Assembly: GCA_027008665.1 (NCBI GenBank)
Contig: JALVEA010000140.1
Location: forward strand, 1-12,609
DNA from: Thiotrichaceae bacterium
GTDB taxonomy: Bacteria; Pseudomonadota; Gammaproteobacteria; Thiotrichales; Thiotrichaceae
DNA length: 12,609 bases
Reading direction: 5' to 3'
In this document: piece by piece, positions 6,146 through 12,609 of the stretch
How the letters are laid out: each line of letters opens with the position of its first letter
Numbering within the stretch: the first letter of the stretch is position 1
Notes under the pieces: model-generated
What the model saw: only the letters and a program-made list of their open reading frames with translations
Databases searched by the model: none
Told to the model about the DNA's origin: nothing
Program-made: the position numbers and the translations under genes

Positions 6146-9100
6146 ATGAAAAGAATAGCAATAAATGCAAGCCAGCCTGAAGAAGTTCGTGTTGCAATGG
6201 TGGATGGACAATATCTCTATGATCTTGATATAGAGTATCCCTTTCGGGCGCAGAAAAAATCAAATATCTATAAAGGCACAATTACTCGTGTTGAACCAAG
6301 CCTTGAGGCTGCTTTTGTAAACTATGGCGCAGATCGTCATGGTTTTTTACCGTTTAAAGAAATCTCGCGTGAATATTGGGATATCAAAGGTAAAAAAATT
6401 ACAGGTCGTCCTTCCATAAAAGAAGTGATAAAAGAAGGATTGGAAGTCTTAATTCAGGTTGATAAGGAAGAGCGTGGTAATAAAGGCGCGGCTCTAACAA
6501 CACAGATTAGTTTGGCAGGGCGTTACTTAGTTCTAATGCCCAATAATCCTCGTGCAGGAGGAGTCTCTAGACGTATCGAAGGGGAAGATCGTCATAAAAT
6601 TCGTAAAATTCTTCAGCAATTAGAAATCCCAGAAGGTATGGGAACGATTGTACGTACAGCAGGTGTCGGCCGTGAATTAGATGAATTGACTTGGGATTTA
6701 GACTATTTACTGAAACTTTGGAAAGCGATTACATCCGCTAATCAACAACATAAAGCGCCTGTGCTACTGTATCAAGAAAGCAATGTGATTATTCGTACCT
6801 TGCGCGATTATTTCCGTAAAGATATTGGTGAAATACTGATTGATAATGAACGTGTTTATAAGCAAGCGCATGATTTTATTCAAGCTGTTATGCCGCATAA
6901 TTTACGTAAATTAAAGCATTATACGGATAGTGTGCCGTTATTTAGTCGTTATCAAGTTGAGCATCAAATTGAATCTGCTTTTCATCCTGAAGTAACCCTT
7001 CCTTCAGGTGGTGCAATTGTGATTGATCATACTGAGGCTTTGATTTCTATTGATGTGAATTCAGCACGCTCTACTAAAGGCGCTGGTATTGAAGAGACAG
7101 CATTAAATACAAATTTAGAAGCGGCTAACGAAGTTGCTAGACAATTGCGTCTACGTGATTTGGGTGGATTAGTGGTGATTGATTTTATCGATATGCTCCC
7201 TAATCGAAATCAACGTGAAGTTGAGCGTCGTTTGCGAGAGGCATTAAAAGTAGATCGTGCGCGCGTACAAGTTGGGCGTATTTCACGTTTTGGTTTACTC
7301 GAAATGTCCCGTCAACGGCTTCGTCCTTCATTAGGTGAAGCGAGCCAGATTGTTTGTCCTCGTTGTAGTGGTCAAGGCAGTATTCGTGGCATTGAGTCAT
7401 TAGCACTTTCCATTATGCGTTTAATCGAAGAGGAGGCAATGAAAGATGGGACGCATGAGGTTGTTGCTCAAACTCCCATTTATGTTGCCTCCTTCCTTTT
7501 GAATGAGAAGCGCAAGACATTAGTAGAAATTCAGGCACGTCATCATATTAAGTTGACCATATTGCCTAATCATTATTTAGATACACCACACTATGAGATT
7601 CAACGTATTAAAAATGATGAAGTTGATAATGAGGTTCGTAGTTATAAACAAATCAATAAGCCGATAGAGCAAATTGACAGTGGTATGCAGATTGATAGTA
7701 ATAAAGTGCCTGTTGAAGCCGCTGTAGGAAATGTTACCCCTTCTACACCTTCGCCAATTCCTCAAGACAATAAATCTAAGTCAGTAGGCTTGTTAAATCG
7801 TATTTTTGGTGGTTTATTTGGGAGTAAAAAAGCAATAGAAAAACCTAAAGAAGAGTCAACGCAAAAGACTGATGAGAAACAAAAATCAAGCAATAATAGG
7901 AATCAAAACAATCGTAATAACAATGGGCGCAAAAAAAATAATGGGTATAAAAAGAATAATGGGCGTTCAAATAATAATCAGCATCGTAATAACAACCGTC
8001 AAACTAATAAACCACATAATAAAGCTAAGCAACAACAAAGAACGAATAAGCAAAATAATAATATTGCAAAGCAGCAATCCCCACAAAATAGACAACAAAG
8101 GACGAATGCGAACAAGCAAAATAACAATGCTCTAAAGCAACAAAATCGTCAGAATACTCAACCCAAAAATAAGCAACAAACAAGTAATAATAAGCCTGAT
8201 ACGACAAAGCAAAAAGAAAATATTCCAGTTAATAATGCAATTATTGACCAGAAAAATAATGGTAAGCAGGATATTAATGCAAATAAAAAGCAAACTAAGG
8301 TTCAAGATAAAGTAGCAACTAAGCCCTCTGAGACAGAAGTAGTAAAGGAAAATAAAAACGAGCAACTTAATAAGGAAGCTTTTGTGATTAAAATTCCTAC
8401 TTCAAAAAAGGAAGGTAATATTGATAAAAAAGAAAGCAAAGATGATAAAGATAGTAAAGAATCTCATGATTTAACACCGCTAGAAATCGTTATTCCATCA
8501 GCAAAAAAAGCCAGTAAAAAAACTGTTTCTAAAAAGAAAGCTACTCCTAAAAAGACGGATGATGCAGAAAAGGAAACCGTATCTTCTGTGGTGAAAACCG
8601 ATAAGGTGACGCTTGAAAATTCACAAACAGAAAAATTAGAAAGTGAAAAAGCTTCTGATATAACCGAGATTGAACTTAAAAGCTCTGAACCAAAAGTAGA
8701 AGCCCAAGAAGATGATGTTGTTGATAAGGTGAGCAATAAAACAGAAGAAGCTACAGCAAATAAACCCCAAACAACGACAACAACAAGGAAGACAATAACA
8801 ACTCGAAAGAAAGTTATTGCGCCTAAAGTGGAAAAAACAATTAAAAAAGAGTCAGAAGAAAAGGTTAAAACAGCCGCTTCTGAGGAAGATAAGCAATTAG
8901 CTGAAAAAACAATAGCAACACCAAAAAAGAAGACCACGACAACGAGGAGAACAACACGATCTTCATCGAGCAATAAAGAAAAAGAAATTGCAGATAAATC
9001 TACTACTAAGAAAAAATCAGTCTCAAAAACCACACGCACTAAAACTGAAGATTCTTCTAAAACTGTTAAAAAGAAGAGTAAGGCTGTAGCAAAAAAGAAA

Positions 9101-9967
9101 GAAGAAGAAGTTAAAGATTCTCCTAAAACTGTTAAAAAGAAGGTTGAAACTGTAGCAGAAAAGAAAGAAGAAGAGGTTAAAGATTCTCCTAAAACTGTTA
9201 AAAAGAAGGTTGAAACTGTAGCAGAAAAGAAAGAAGAAAAGGTTAAAGATTCTCCTAAGACTGTTAAAAAGAAGGTTGAAACTGTAGCAGAAAAGAAAGA
9301 AGAAAAGGTTAAAGATTCTCCTAAAACTGTTAAAAAGAAGGTTGAAACTGTAGCAGAAAAGAAAGAGGAAAAGGTTAAAAATTCTCCTAAGACTGTTAAA
9401 AAGAAAGTTGAAACTTTGGCAGAAAAGAAAGAAGAAGAAGAGGTTGAAGGCTCTCCTAAAACTACTAAAAAGAAGCCCAAAGCTGTAGCAGAAAAGAAAG
9501 AAGAAGGGGATGATGATTCTCCTAAGCCTACTAAATCTACTAAACAGCCTAAAGCTGTAGTAGAAAAAGAAAAGAAGGTTGAAGATTCTCCTAAACCCAC
9601 TAAAAAGGTCAAAGCTGTAGTAGAAAAAGAGAAAAAGGTTGAAGATTCTCCTAAACCTACTAAAAAGCCTAAAGCTATAGTAGAAAAAGAGAAAGAAGTT
9701 GAAGACTCTCCGAAGCCTACTACTAAAAAGCCTAAAGTAGCAGAAAAAGATAAAACGCTTAAAGATTCTCCTAAGCCTGTTAAAAAGGCGAAAGCTGTAG
9801 TAGAAGAGAAGAAGCTTGAAGATTCTCCTAAGTCTGTTAAAAAGGCGAAAGCTGTAAAAAAAGAGAAGGTTGAAAAAGAGCTTAAGGAAGAGGTAATAAC
9901 AGATGCTGTAGAAGCTAAAGATACGGAAAACACAAATACCTCAGCCTCAATTACTGGAGATAAATAA
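6146..9967 (+). CDS. rne: Ribonuclease E with a repeat-expanded disordered tail
   Basis: Endoribonuclease that initiates mRNA decay and processes rRNA and tRNA, usually as a membrane-bound scaffold of the RNA degradosome. Residues 1 to about 500 are the catalytic half: S1 domain with F67, 5' sensor around RTAGVG (170-175), DNase I-like site with D303 (SIDVNSA) and D346 (VVIDFID), and the Zn-link CPRCSGQG with C404 and C407, the same numbering as E. coli. SVGLLNRIFGGLFGSK (546-561) looks like the amphipathic membrane-targeting helix. Residues 581-690 are Asn/Gln/Arg/Lys-rich, probably RNA-binding. Thr/Lys-rich linkers follow, then 13 tandem lysine-rich SPK repeats (969-1245). At 1273 residues it is longer than E. 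coli RNase E (1061). I recognise no enolase-, RhlB- or PNPase-binding microdomain. The start is fixed by the conserved MKRI N-terminus and AGGAAA ten bases upstream. The next gene starts one base after the stop. Confidence 0.97.
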   Translation: MKRIAINASQPEEVRVAMVDGQYLYDLDIEYPFRAQKKSNIYKGTITRVEPSLEAAFVNYGADRHGFLPFKEISREYWDIKGKKITGRPSIKEVIKEGLEVLIQVDKEERGNKGAALTTQISLAGRYLVLMPNNPRAGGVSRRIEGEDRHKIRKILQQLEIPEGMGTIVRTAGVGRELDELTWDLDYLLKLWKAITSANQQHKAPVLLYQESNVIIRTLRDYFRKDIGEILIDNERVYKQAHDFIQAVMPHNLRKLKHYTDSVPLFSRYQVEHQIESAFHPEVTLPSGGAIVIDHTEALISIDVNSARSTKGAGIEETALNTNLEAANEVARQLRLRDLGGLVVIDFIDMLPNRNQREVERRLREALKVDRARVQVGRISRFGLLEMSRQRLRPSLGEASQIVCPRCSGQGSIRGIESLALSIMRLIEEEAMKDGTHEVVAQTPIYVASFLLNEKRKTLVEIQARHHIKLTILPNHYLDTPHYEIQRIKNDEVDNEVRSYKQINKPIEQIDSGMQIDSNKVPVEAAVGNVTPSTPSPIPQDNKSKSVGLLNRIFGGLFGSKKAIEKPKEESTQKTDEKQKSSNNRNQNNRNNNGRKKNNGYKKNNGRSNNNQHRNNNRQTNKPHNKAKQQQRTNKQNNNIAKQQSPQNRQQRTNANKQNNNALKQQNRQNTQPKNKQQTSNNKPDTTKQKENIPVNNAIIDQKNNGKQDINANKKQTKVQDKVATKPSETEVVKENKNEQLNKEAFVIKIPTSKKEGNIDKKESKDDKDSKESHDLTPLEIVIPSAKKASKKTVSKKKATPKKTDDAEKETVSSVVKTDKVTLENSQTEKLESEKASDITEIELKSSEPKVEAQEDDVVDKVSNKTEEATANKPQTTTTTRKTITTRKKVIAPKVEKTIKKESEEKVKTAASEEDKQLAEKTIATPKKKTTTTRRTTRSSSSNKEKEIADKSTTKKKSVSKTTRTKTEDSSKTVKKKSKAVAKKKEEEVKDSPKTVKKKVETVAEKKEEEVKDSPKTVKKKVETVAEKKEEKVKDSPKTVKKKVETVAEKKEEKVKDSPKTVKKKVETVAEKKEEKVKNSPKTVKKKVETLAEKKEEEEVEGSPKTTKKKPKAVAEKKEEGDDDSPKPTKSTKQPKAVVEKEKKVEDSPKPTKKVKAVVEKEKKVEDSPKPTKKPKAIVEKEKEVEDSPKPTTKKPKVAEKDKTLKDSPKPVKKAKAVVEEKKLEDSPKSVKKAKAVKKEKVEKELKEEVITDAVEAKDTENTNTSASITGDK
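9050..9880 (+). repeat. Thirteen tandem 57-69 bp coding repeats in rne
   Basis: Units begin at 9050, 9116, 9182, 9248, 9314, 9380, 9449, 9515, 9584, 9644, 9704, 9764 and 9821. Units 1-5 are exactly 66 bases, and units 2-5 differ from each other at only a few positions (the core reads DSPKTVKKKVETVAEKKEE), implying recent duplication. Units 8-13 are a diverged 19-23 residue form built on DSPKPTKKPKA. All length changes are multiples of three, so the frame is preserved. This is a coding minisatellite likely to vary in copy number between strains. Confidence 0.9.
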
Positions 9968-9968
9968 A

Positions 9969-10448
9969 TTGGATATTAAGGTGTTATTTGTTTGTATGGG
10001 GAATATTTGTCGATCTCCTACCGCACATGGTGTCTTTGAAAAACTAGTAGAATCTAAAGGTTTGAGTCAGCGGATTTTTACCGATTCAGCAGGGACTCAT
10101 GCCTATCATCTGGGGGAGTCTCCTGATTCGCGTTCTCAAGCTAAAGCGAGGGAGTATGGGGTTGATATTTCTCATCAACGCGCACAAAAAGTCAAAATAG
10201 AGGATTTTGAGTATTTTGATTATATTATTGCAATGGACAGTTCGAATTATTATGACCTAAAGCAACTCGCTCCAAGCCATTTACAGCGAAAAATATACCG
10301 TTTTATGCAGTTTACTCCCGACTGGGACAGTGAAGATGTTCCTGATCCTTATTATGGTGGAGGGGATGGTTTTGAAAATGTCTTTAAAATGGTGGAAGCG
10401 GCTTCTAAAGGTTTATTAGCGCATATCTTATCGACTGATTTAAGATAA
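9969..10448 (+). CDS. Low-molecular-weight protein tyrosine phosphatase
   Basis: Cytoplasmic phosphatase that removes phosphate from phosphotyrosine via a cysteinyl-phosphate intermediate; bacterial members often oppose tyrosine autokinases in polysaccharide export. The 159 residues match the family length. The P-loop CMGNICRS (9-16) has nucleophile C9 and R15, and the general acid loop DPYY is present with D126. The start is TTG at 9969, which gives the expected MDIKVLFVC N-terminus and is served by GGAG (9956-9959) inside the end of rne; the next ATG (9996) would begin after the catalytic cysteine and cannot be right. Only one base separates it from the rne stop, so translation is probably coupled. 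No kinase or capsule gene is in the window, so its substrate is unknown. The 3' end overlaps convergent murU by 9 bases. Confidence 0.93.
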   Translation: MDIKVLFVCMGNICRSPTAHGVFEKLVESKGLSQRIFTDSAGTHAYHLGESPDSRSQAKAREYGVDISHQRAQKVKIEDFEYFDYIIAMDSSNYYDLKQLAPSHLQRKIYRFMQFTPDWDSEDVPDPYYGGGDGFENVFKMVEAASKGLLAHILSTDLR

Positions 10449-11129
10449 ATCATTAGCCAATTGTTGCAAACGCTCAGGTGTGCCAATATCTCGCCAATCA
10501 CCTGCAAAATATTCACCTGAGACTTTGTTTTCATCCATTGTTGCACGCAGTAACGCACCGATTGGCTGTTGTCTGGGGATTTTTCCTTGTTTTATTTTAT
10601 CTCGCAAGGGAATAAAGAGTTCTGGTTGATAATAGCCAATGCCACTGAAGGTATATTTAGGCTCACCTTGTTGACTTAATTGACCATTTTGCATAGCAAA
10701 ATCACCTTTAGGATGATGTGCAGGGTTATTAACAAGAATAAGGTGAGCTAAATTATCTTTTTCTAATGTTACCCGAGAAGATAAATCATAGTTGCACCAA
10801 ATATCCCCACTAATAACTAAAAAAGGTTGATTGCCCAATAAATCCAGTGCTTTAACAATACCCCCTGCTGTTTCTAATGCCCCTTCATTTTGTTCGTCGG
10901 AATAGTGAATACTAAGCCCAAACGCGGAGCCATCGCCTAATACGGCAGGTATTTGATCTCCTAACCATGCAATATTAATCACAATATCGCTAAAACCTGC
11001 TTGTTTTAGTTTTTCCAGATGCCAGACAATTAAAGGCTTTCCTGCAACCTTTAATAATGGTTTTGGGGTATGATCAGTTAGAGGACGCATACGGCTACCA
11101 CGGCCTGCTGCGAGAATCATTGCTTTCAT
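10440..11129 (-). CDS. murU: N-acetylmuramate-1-phosphate uridylyltransferase
   Basis: Makes UDP-MurNAc from MurNAc alpha-1-phosphate and UTP in the cytoplasm, the last step of the peptidoglycan recycling shortcut described in Pseudomonas. The 229-residue protein opens with the nucleotidyltransferase signature LAAGRGSRMRPLT and TPKPLL (K23), and has ETAGG (86-90), the metal-binding SGD (D109) and a C-terminal WRDIGTPERL (212-221). Related sugar-1-phosphate nucleotidyltransferases share these motifs, so the MurU call depends strongly on the adjacent amgK. Its ATG overlaps the amgK stop as ATGA (11126-11129), implying translational coupling. The stop lies inside the 3' end of the convergent phosphatase gene, and no terminator hairpin is visible between them. 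Confidence 0.9.
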   Translation of the reverse strand: MKAMILAAGRGSRMRPLTDHTPKPLLKVAGKPLIVWHLEKLKQAGFSDIVINIAWLGDQIPAVLGDGSAFGLSIHYSDEQNEGALETAGGIVKALDLLGNQPFLVISGDIWCNYDLSSRVTLEKDNLAHLILVNNPAHHPKGDFAMQNGQLSQQGEPKYTFSGIGYYQPELFIPLRDKIKQGKIPRQQPIGALLRATMDENKVSGEYFAGDWRDIGTPERLQQLANDLS

Positions 11130-12106
11130 ATTTTTTTTGCTATATCGAATTGTTTAAACAGGCTGATTAAAGCCTCTGTTTCAGGGTATTTTTTACCAAC
11201 TTGCATCACATACTCTAATGTTAGGGGTAAATCATTGAGATAATTTTCTTTACCATCACGATGATAAAGACGGGCAAAAATTCCTAATACTTTAATATGT
11301 CGTTGCAAGCCCATTAGATCAAACCAACGGATAAAGGTGGCATCATCCACTGCATCTATTATATGCGCATTAACTGCCTGATCACGATAAGCCAATGCCC
11401 ACTGTTCTACTTTATTATTTGGCCATGCGATATAACAATCTCGTAATAGTGAAACAAGGTCGTAACTAATTGCCCCTAAAACAGCATCTTGATAATCAAT
11501 AATGCCCGGATTGCGTTTAGCACTAAACATAAGATTACGTGAATGATAGTCACGATGAACAAAAGCTTGTGGTTGTTCTAAAACCGCTGTTGTTAATGCA
11601 TCAAAGGTATTGCTAACAATTTGTTGCTGCTTTTCAGTAAGTGTTAGCTGTAAATGGGTGTTAAGAAACCAATCAGGCATTAACCGCATTTCTGTTTGTA
11701 GCAAATCCGCATTATAAACGGGTAGATCAGTGCTATTTGCCTGTTGTATTTTAATTAAAGCATCAATCGCATCAGCATAAAGGGCATCTGCACTTTCTTC
11801 GTTTAATTGATCTAAATAAGGTGTTGAGCCTAAATCAGATAAAACTAGAAAACCTTGATCTAAAGATTGCTTAAAAATATCAGGAACATGTACCCCAGCA
11901 TTTAATAAACGTTGCGTAATATCAATAAAAGGACGGCTATCCTCTTTGTCAGGAGGTGCATCCATTGCAATCATCGTCTTATCTTGATAATGAATGCGAA
12001 AATAGCGACGAAAACTAGCATCTGCTGAAGCAACACTTAATGTCGCCTCTGGCCATGTTTCCTTAATCCAGAGGGTGAGTTGTTGTAAACGTAAATCTTG
12101 AATCAT
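11126..12106 (-). CDS. amgK: Anomeric MurNAc/GlcNAc kinase
   Basis: Phosphorylates C1 of free MurNAc (and GlcNAc) recovered from peptidoglycan turnover, supplying MurU. The 326 residues belong to the aminoglycoside phosphotransferase fold: the Brenner catalytic loop HRDYHSRN (184-191, catalytic D186) and the metal-binding IDYQD (D204, D207) are intact, and an N-terminal ASADASFRRYFRI segment forms the nucleotide-binding strands. The pair with murU matches the Pseudomonas AmgK-MurU route, which bypasses de novo UDP-MurNAc synthesis and is linked to intrinsic fosfomycin tolerance there. ATG 12106 has only a modest AGGG ribosome binding site upstream. Fifty bases separate it from the exporter gene on the same strand, so co-transcription is possible. 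Confidence 0.9.
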   Translation of the reverse strand: MIQDLRLQQLTLWIKETWPEATLSVASADASFRRYFRIHYQDKTMIAMDAPPDKEDSRPFIDITQRLLNAGVHVPDIFKQSLDQGFLVLSDLGSTPYLDQLNEESADALYADAIDALIKIQQANSTDLPVYNADLLQTEMRLMPDWFLNTHLQLTLTEKQQQIVSNTFDALTTAVLEQPQAFVHRDYHSRNLMFSAKRNPGIIDYQDAVLGAISYDLVSLLRDCYIAWPNNKVEQWALAYRDQAVNAHIIDAVDDATFIRWFDLMGLQRHIKVLGIFARLYHRDGKENYLNDLPLTLEYVMQVGKKYPETEALISLFKQFDIAKKI

Positions 12107-12156
12107 ATATTTTTATTATCCCTATTTTGGATTAATCTAAATCGTCATTGAGGTAA

Positions 12157-12609
12157 TTAGCGACGCAATGCTAAAAATAAACCAGCTCCGATCATAATAC
12201 TGCCTGCGCTACGGTTTAGACGTTTAGTCGCTTGCTTTGATTGAAATTTTTGTCGAGCCGATGCAGCACTAAAGGCAATTAACATCAGCCCCATCATTAA
12301 TGCAAATAATGTTAATGCACTGGCAAATATTATATCACTTTGATTTAATGCGCTAAGATCCATAAAAGTAGGTAAGAAGGCAATATAAAATAGAATCACT
12401 TTAGGGTTGGAGGCGGAAATTAAAAAACCTTGGATAAAACCTGATAGCCATAATCTAGCGGATGTTTTGCTGTTGTTTTCAACCAAAGGATCAATCTTTA
12501 TTGTCCACATTTTCCAGCCAAGATAGATTAGATAAGCCGCACCAAACAAGCGAATAAATATAAATAAACCGCTCCAGTTTTCAGCAATAGCCACTAAACC
12601 AAACGTTGC
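12157..12609 (-). CDS. LysE/RhtB-family amino acid exporter (N-terminus missing)
   Basis: Inner-membrane efflux protein of the LysE superfamily, members of which export amino acids such as lysine, threonine or homoserine lactone. The frame stays open to the window edge, giving 150 residues of about 205; the first roughly 55, including the N-terminal PGP motif, lie outside. Visible are hydrophobic segments around LFIFIRLFGAAYLIYLG, the hallmark SNPKVILFYIAFLPTF, a long alanine/leucine/methionine helix, and a final helix GSIMIGAGLFLAL before the stop. A GTG at 12594 could be mistaken for the start, but the reading frame upstream (ATFGL) continues the family pattern. The substrate cannot be told from the sequence. 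It may be the first visible gene of a minus-strand unit with amgK and murU. Confidence 0.9.
   Translation of the reverse strand, partial: ATFGLVAIAENWSGLFIFIRLFGAAYLIYLGWKMWTIKIDPLVENNSKTSARLWLSGFIQGFLISASNPKVILFYIAFLPTFMDLSALNQSDIIFASALTLFALMMGLMLIAFSAASARQKFQSKQATKRLNRSAGSIMIGAGLFLALRR

Noticed and set aside
9116..9379. Regular 66-bp repeats as a CRISPR array
   Set aside because: The units are contiguous with no unique spacers and translate in frame inside rne.
8464..9933. A 489-codon open frame on the minus strand, opposite the rne tail
   Set aside because: It is the antisense of a lysine/glutamate repeat region; its Ser/Phe/Leu-rich translation mirrors the AAG/GAA codons of rne, and no family is recognisable.
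12157..12594. GTG at 12594 as the real start of the exporter
   Set aside because: It would give 145 residues lacking the N-terminal helix of the family, and the frame continues upstream to the window edge with family-like sequence.

Overview
The window looks like chromosomal DNA of an AT-rich gammaproteobacterium outside the Enterobacterales. Supporting signs are an RNase E whose catalytic residues fall at the same positions as in E. coli (D303, D346, C404, C407), a zinc-ligand-free LeuRS resembling the Pseudomonas type, a PilY1-family pilus protein, and the AmgK-MurU cell-wall recycling pair known from Pseudomonas. The palindromic repeats near position 1200 resemble those common in free-living sulfur- or methane-oxidising gammaproteobacteria, but I would not name a genus from this.

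Layout. 1-1060 (minus): the N-terminal 353 residues of leucyl-tRNA synthetase, cut by the window edge. 1061-1836: a gene-free stretch with two palindromic repeat loci, a G8 tract and an internally deleted relic of a REP-associated (Y1/RAYT) transposase lying between two hairpins. 1837-5346 (plus): a stand-alone 1169-residue PilY1-like protein with a signal peptide, a von Willebrand A domain carrying a cysteine-rich insert, and a C-terminal PilY propeller with two EF-hand-like calcium loops. 5347-6145: 799 bases that seem to be mostly the long leader of rne, with a good sigma70-like promoter, several hairpins and a 12-codon leader ORF with a strong ribosome binding site. 6146-9967 (plus): rne, with a normal catalytic half and an unusual disordered tail (Asn/Gln/Arg/Lys-rich block, then 13 tandem SPK-type lysine-rich repeats). 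9969-10448 (plus): a low-molecular-weight tyrosine phosphatase starting at TTG one base after the rne stop. 10440-12106 (minus): murU and amgK, overlapping by ATGA. 12157-12609 (minus): a LysE/RhtB-family exporter missing its N-terminus at the window edge.

How the genes relate. rne and the phosphatase form a tight plus-strand unit, which runs into the convergent amgK-murU unit with a 9-base overlap of the two 3' ends. AmgK and MurU act in succession: kinase on recycled MurNAc, then uridylylation of MurNAc-1-phosphate to UDP-MurNAc. The pilY1 gene has no visible minor-pilin neighbours; it sits beside transposase debris, has the lowest GC content of the genes by eye, and carries homopolymer tracts that could make it phase-variable.

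I see no CRISPR array, tRNA, rRNA, intact insertion sequence or defence system. The most interesting points are the repeat-expanded RNase E tail, the structured rne leader with its mini-ORF, the pilY1 homopolymer tracts and cysteine insert, and the transposase relic.
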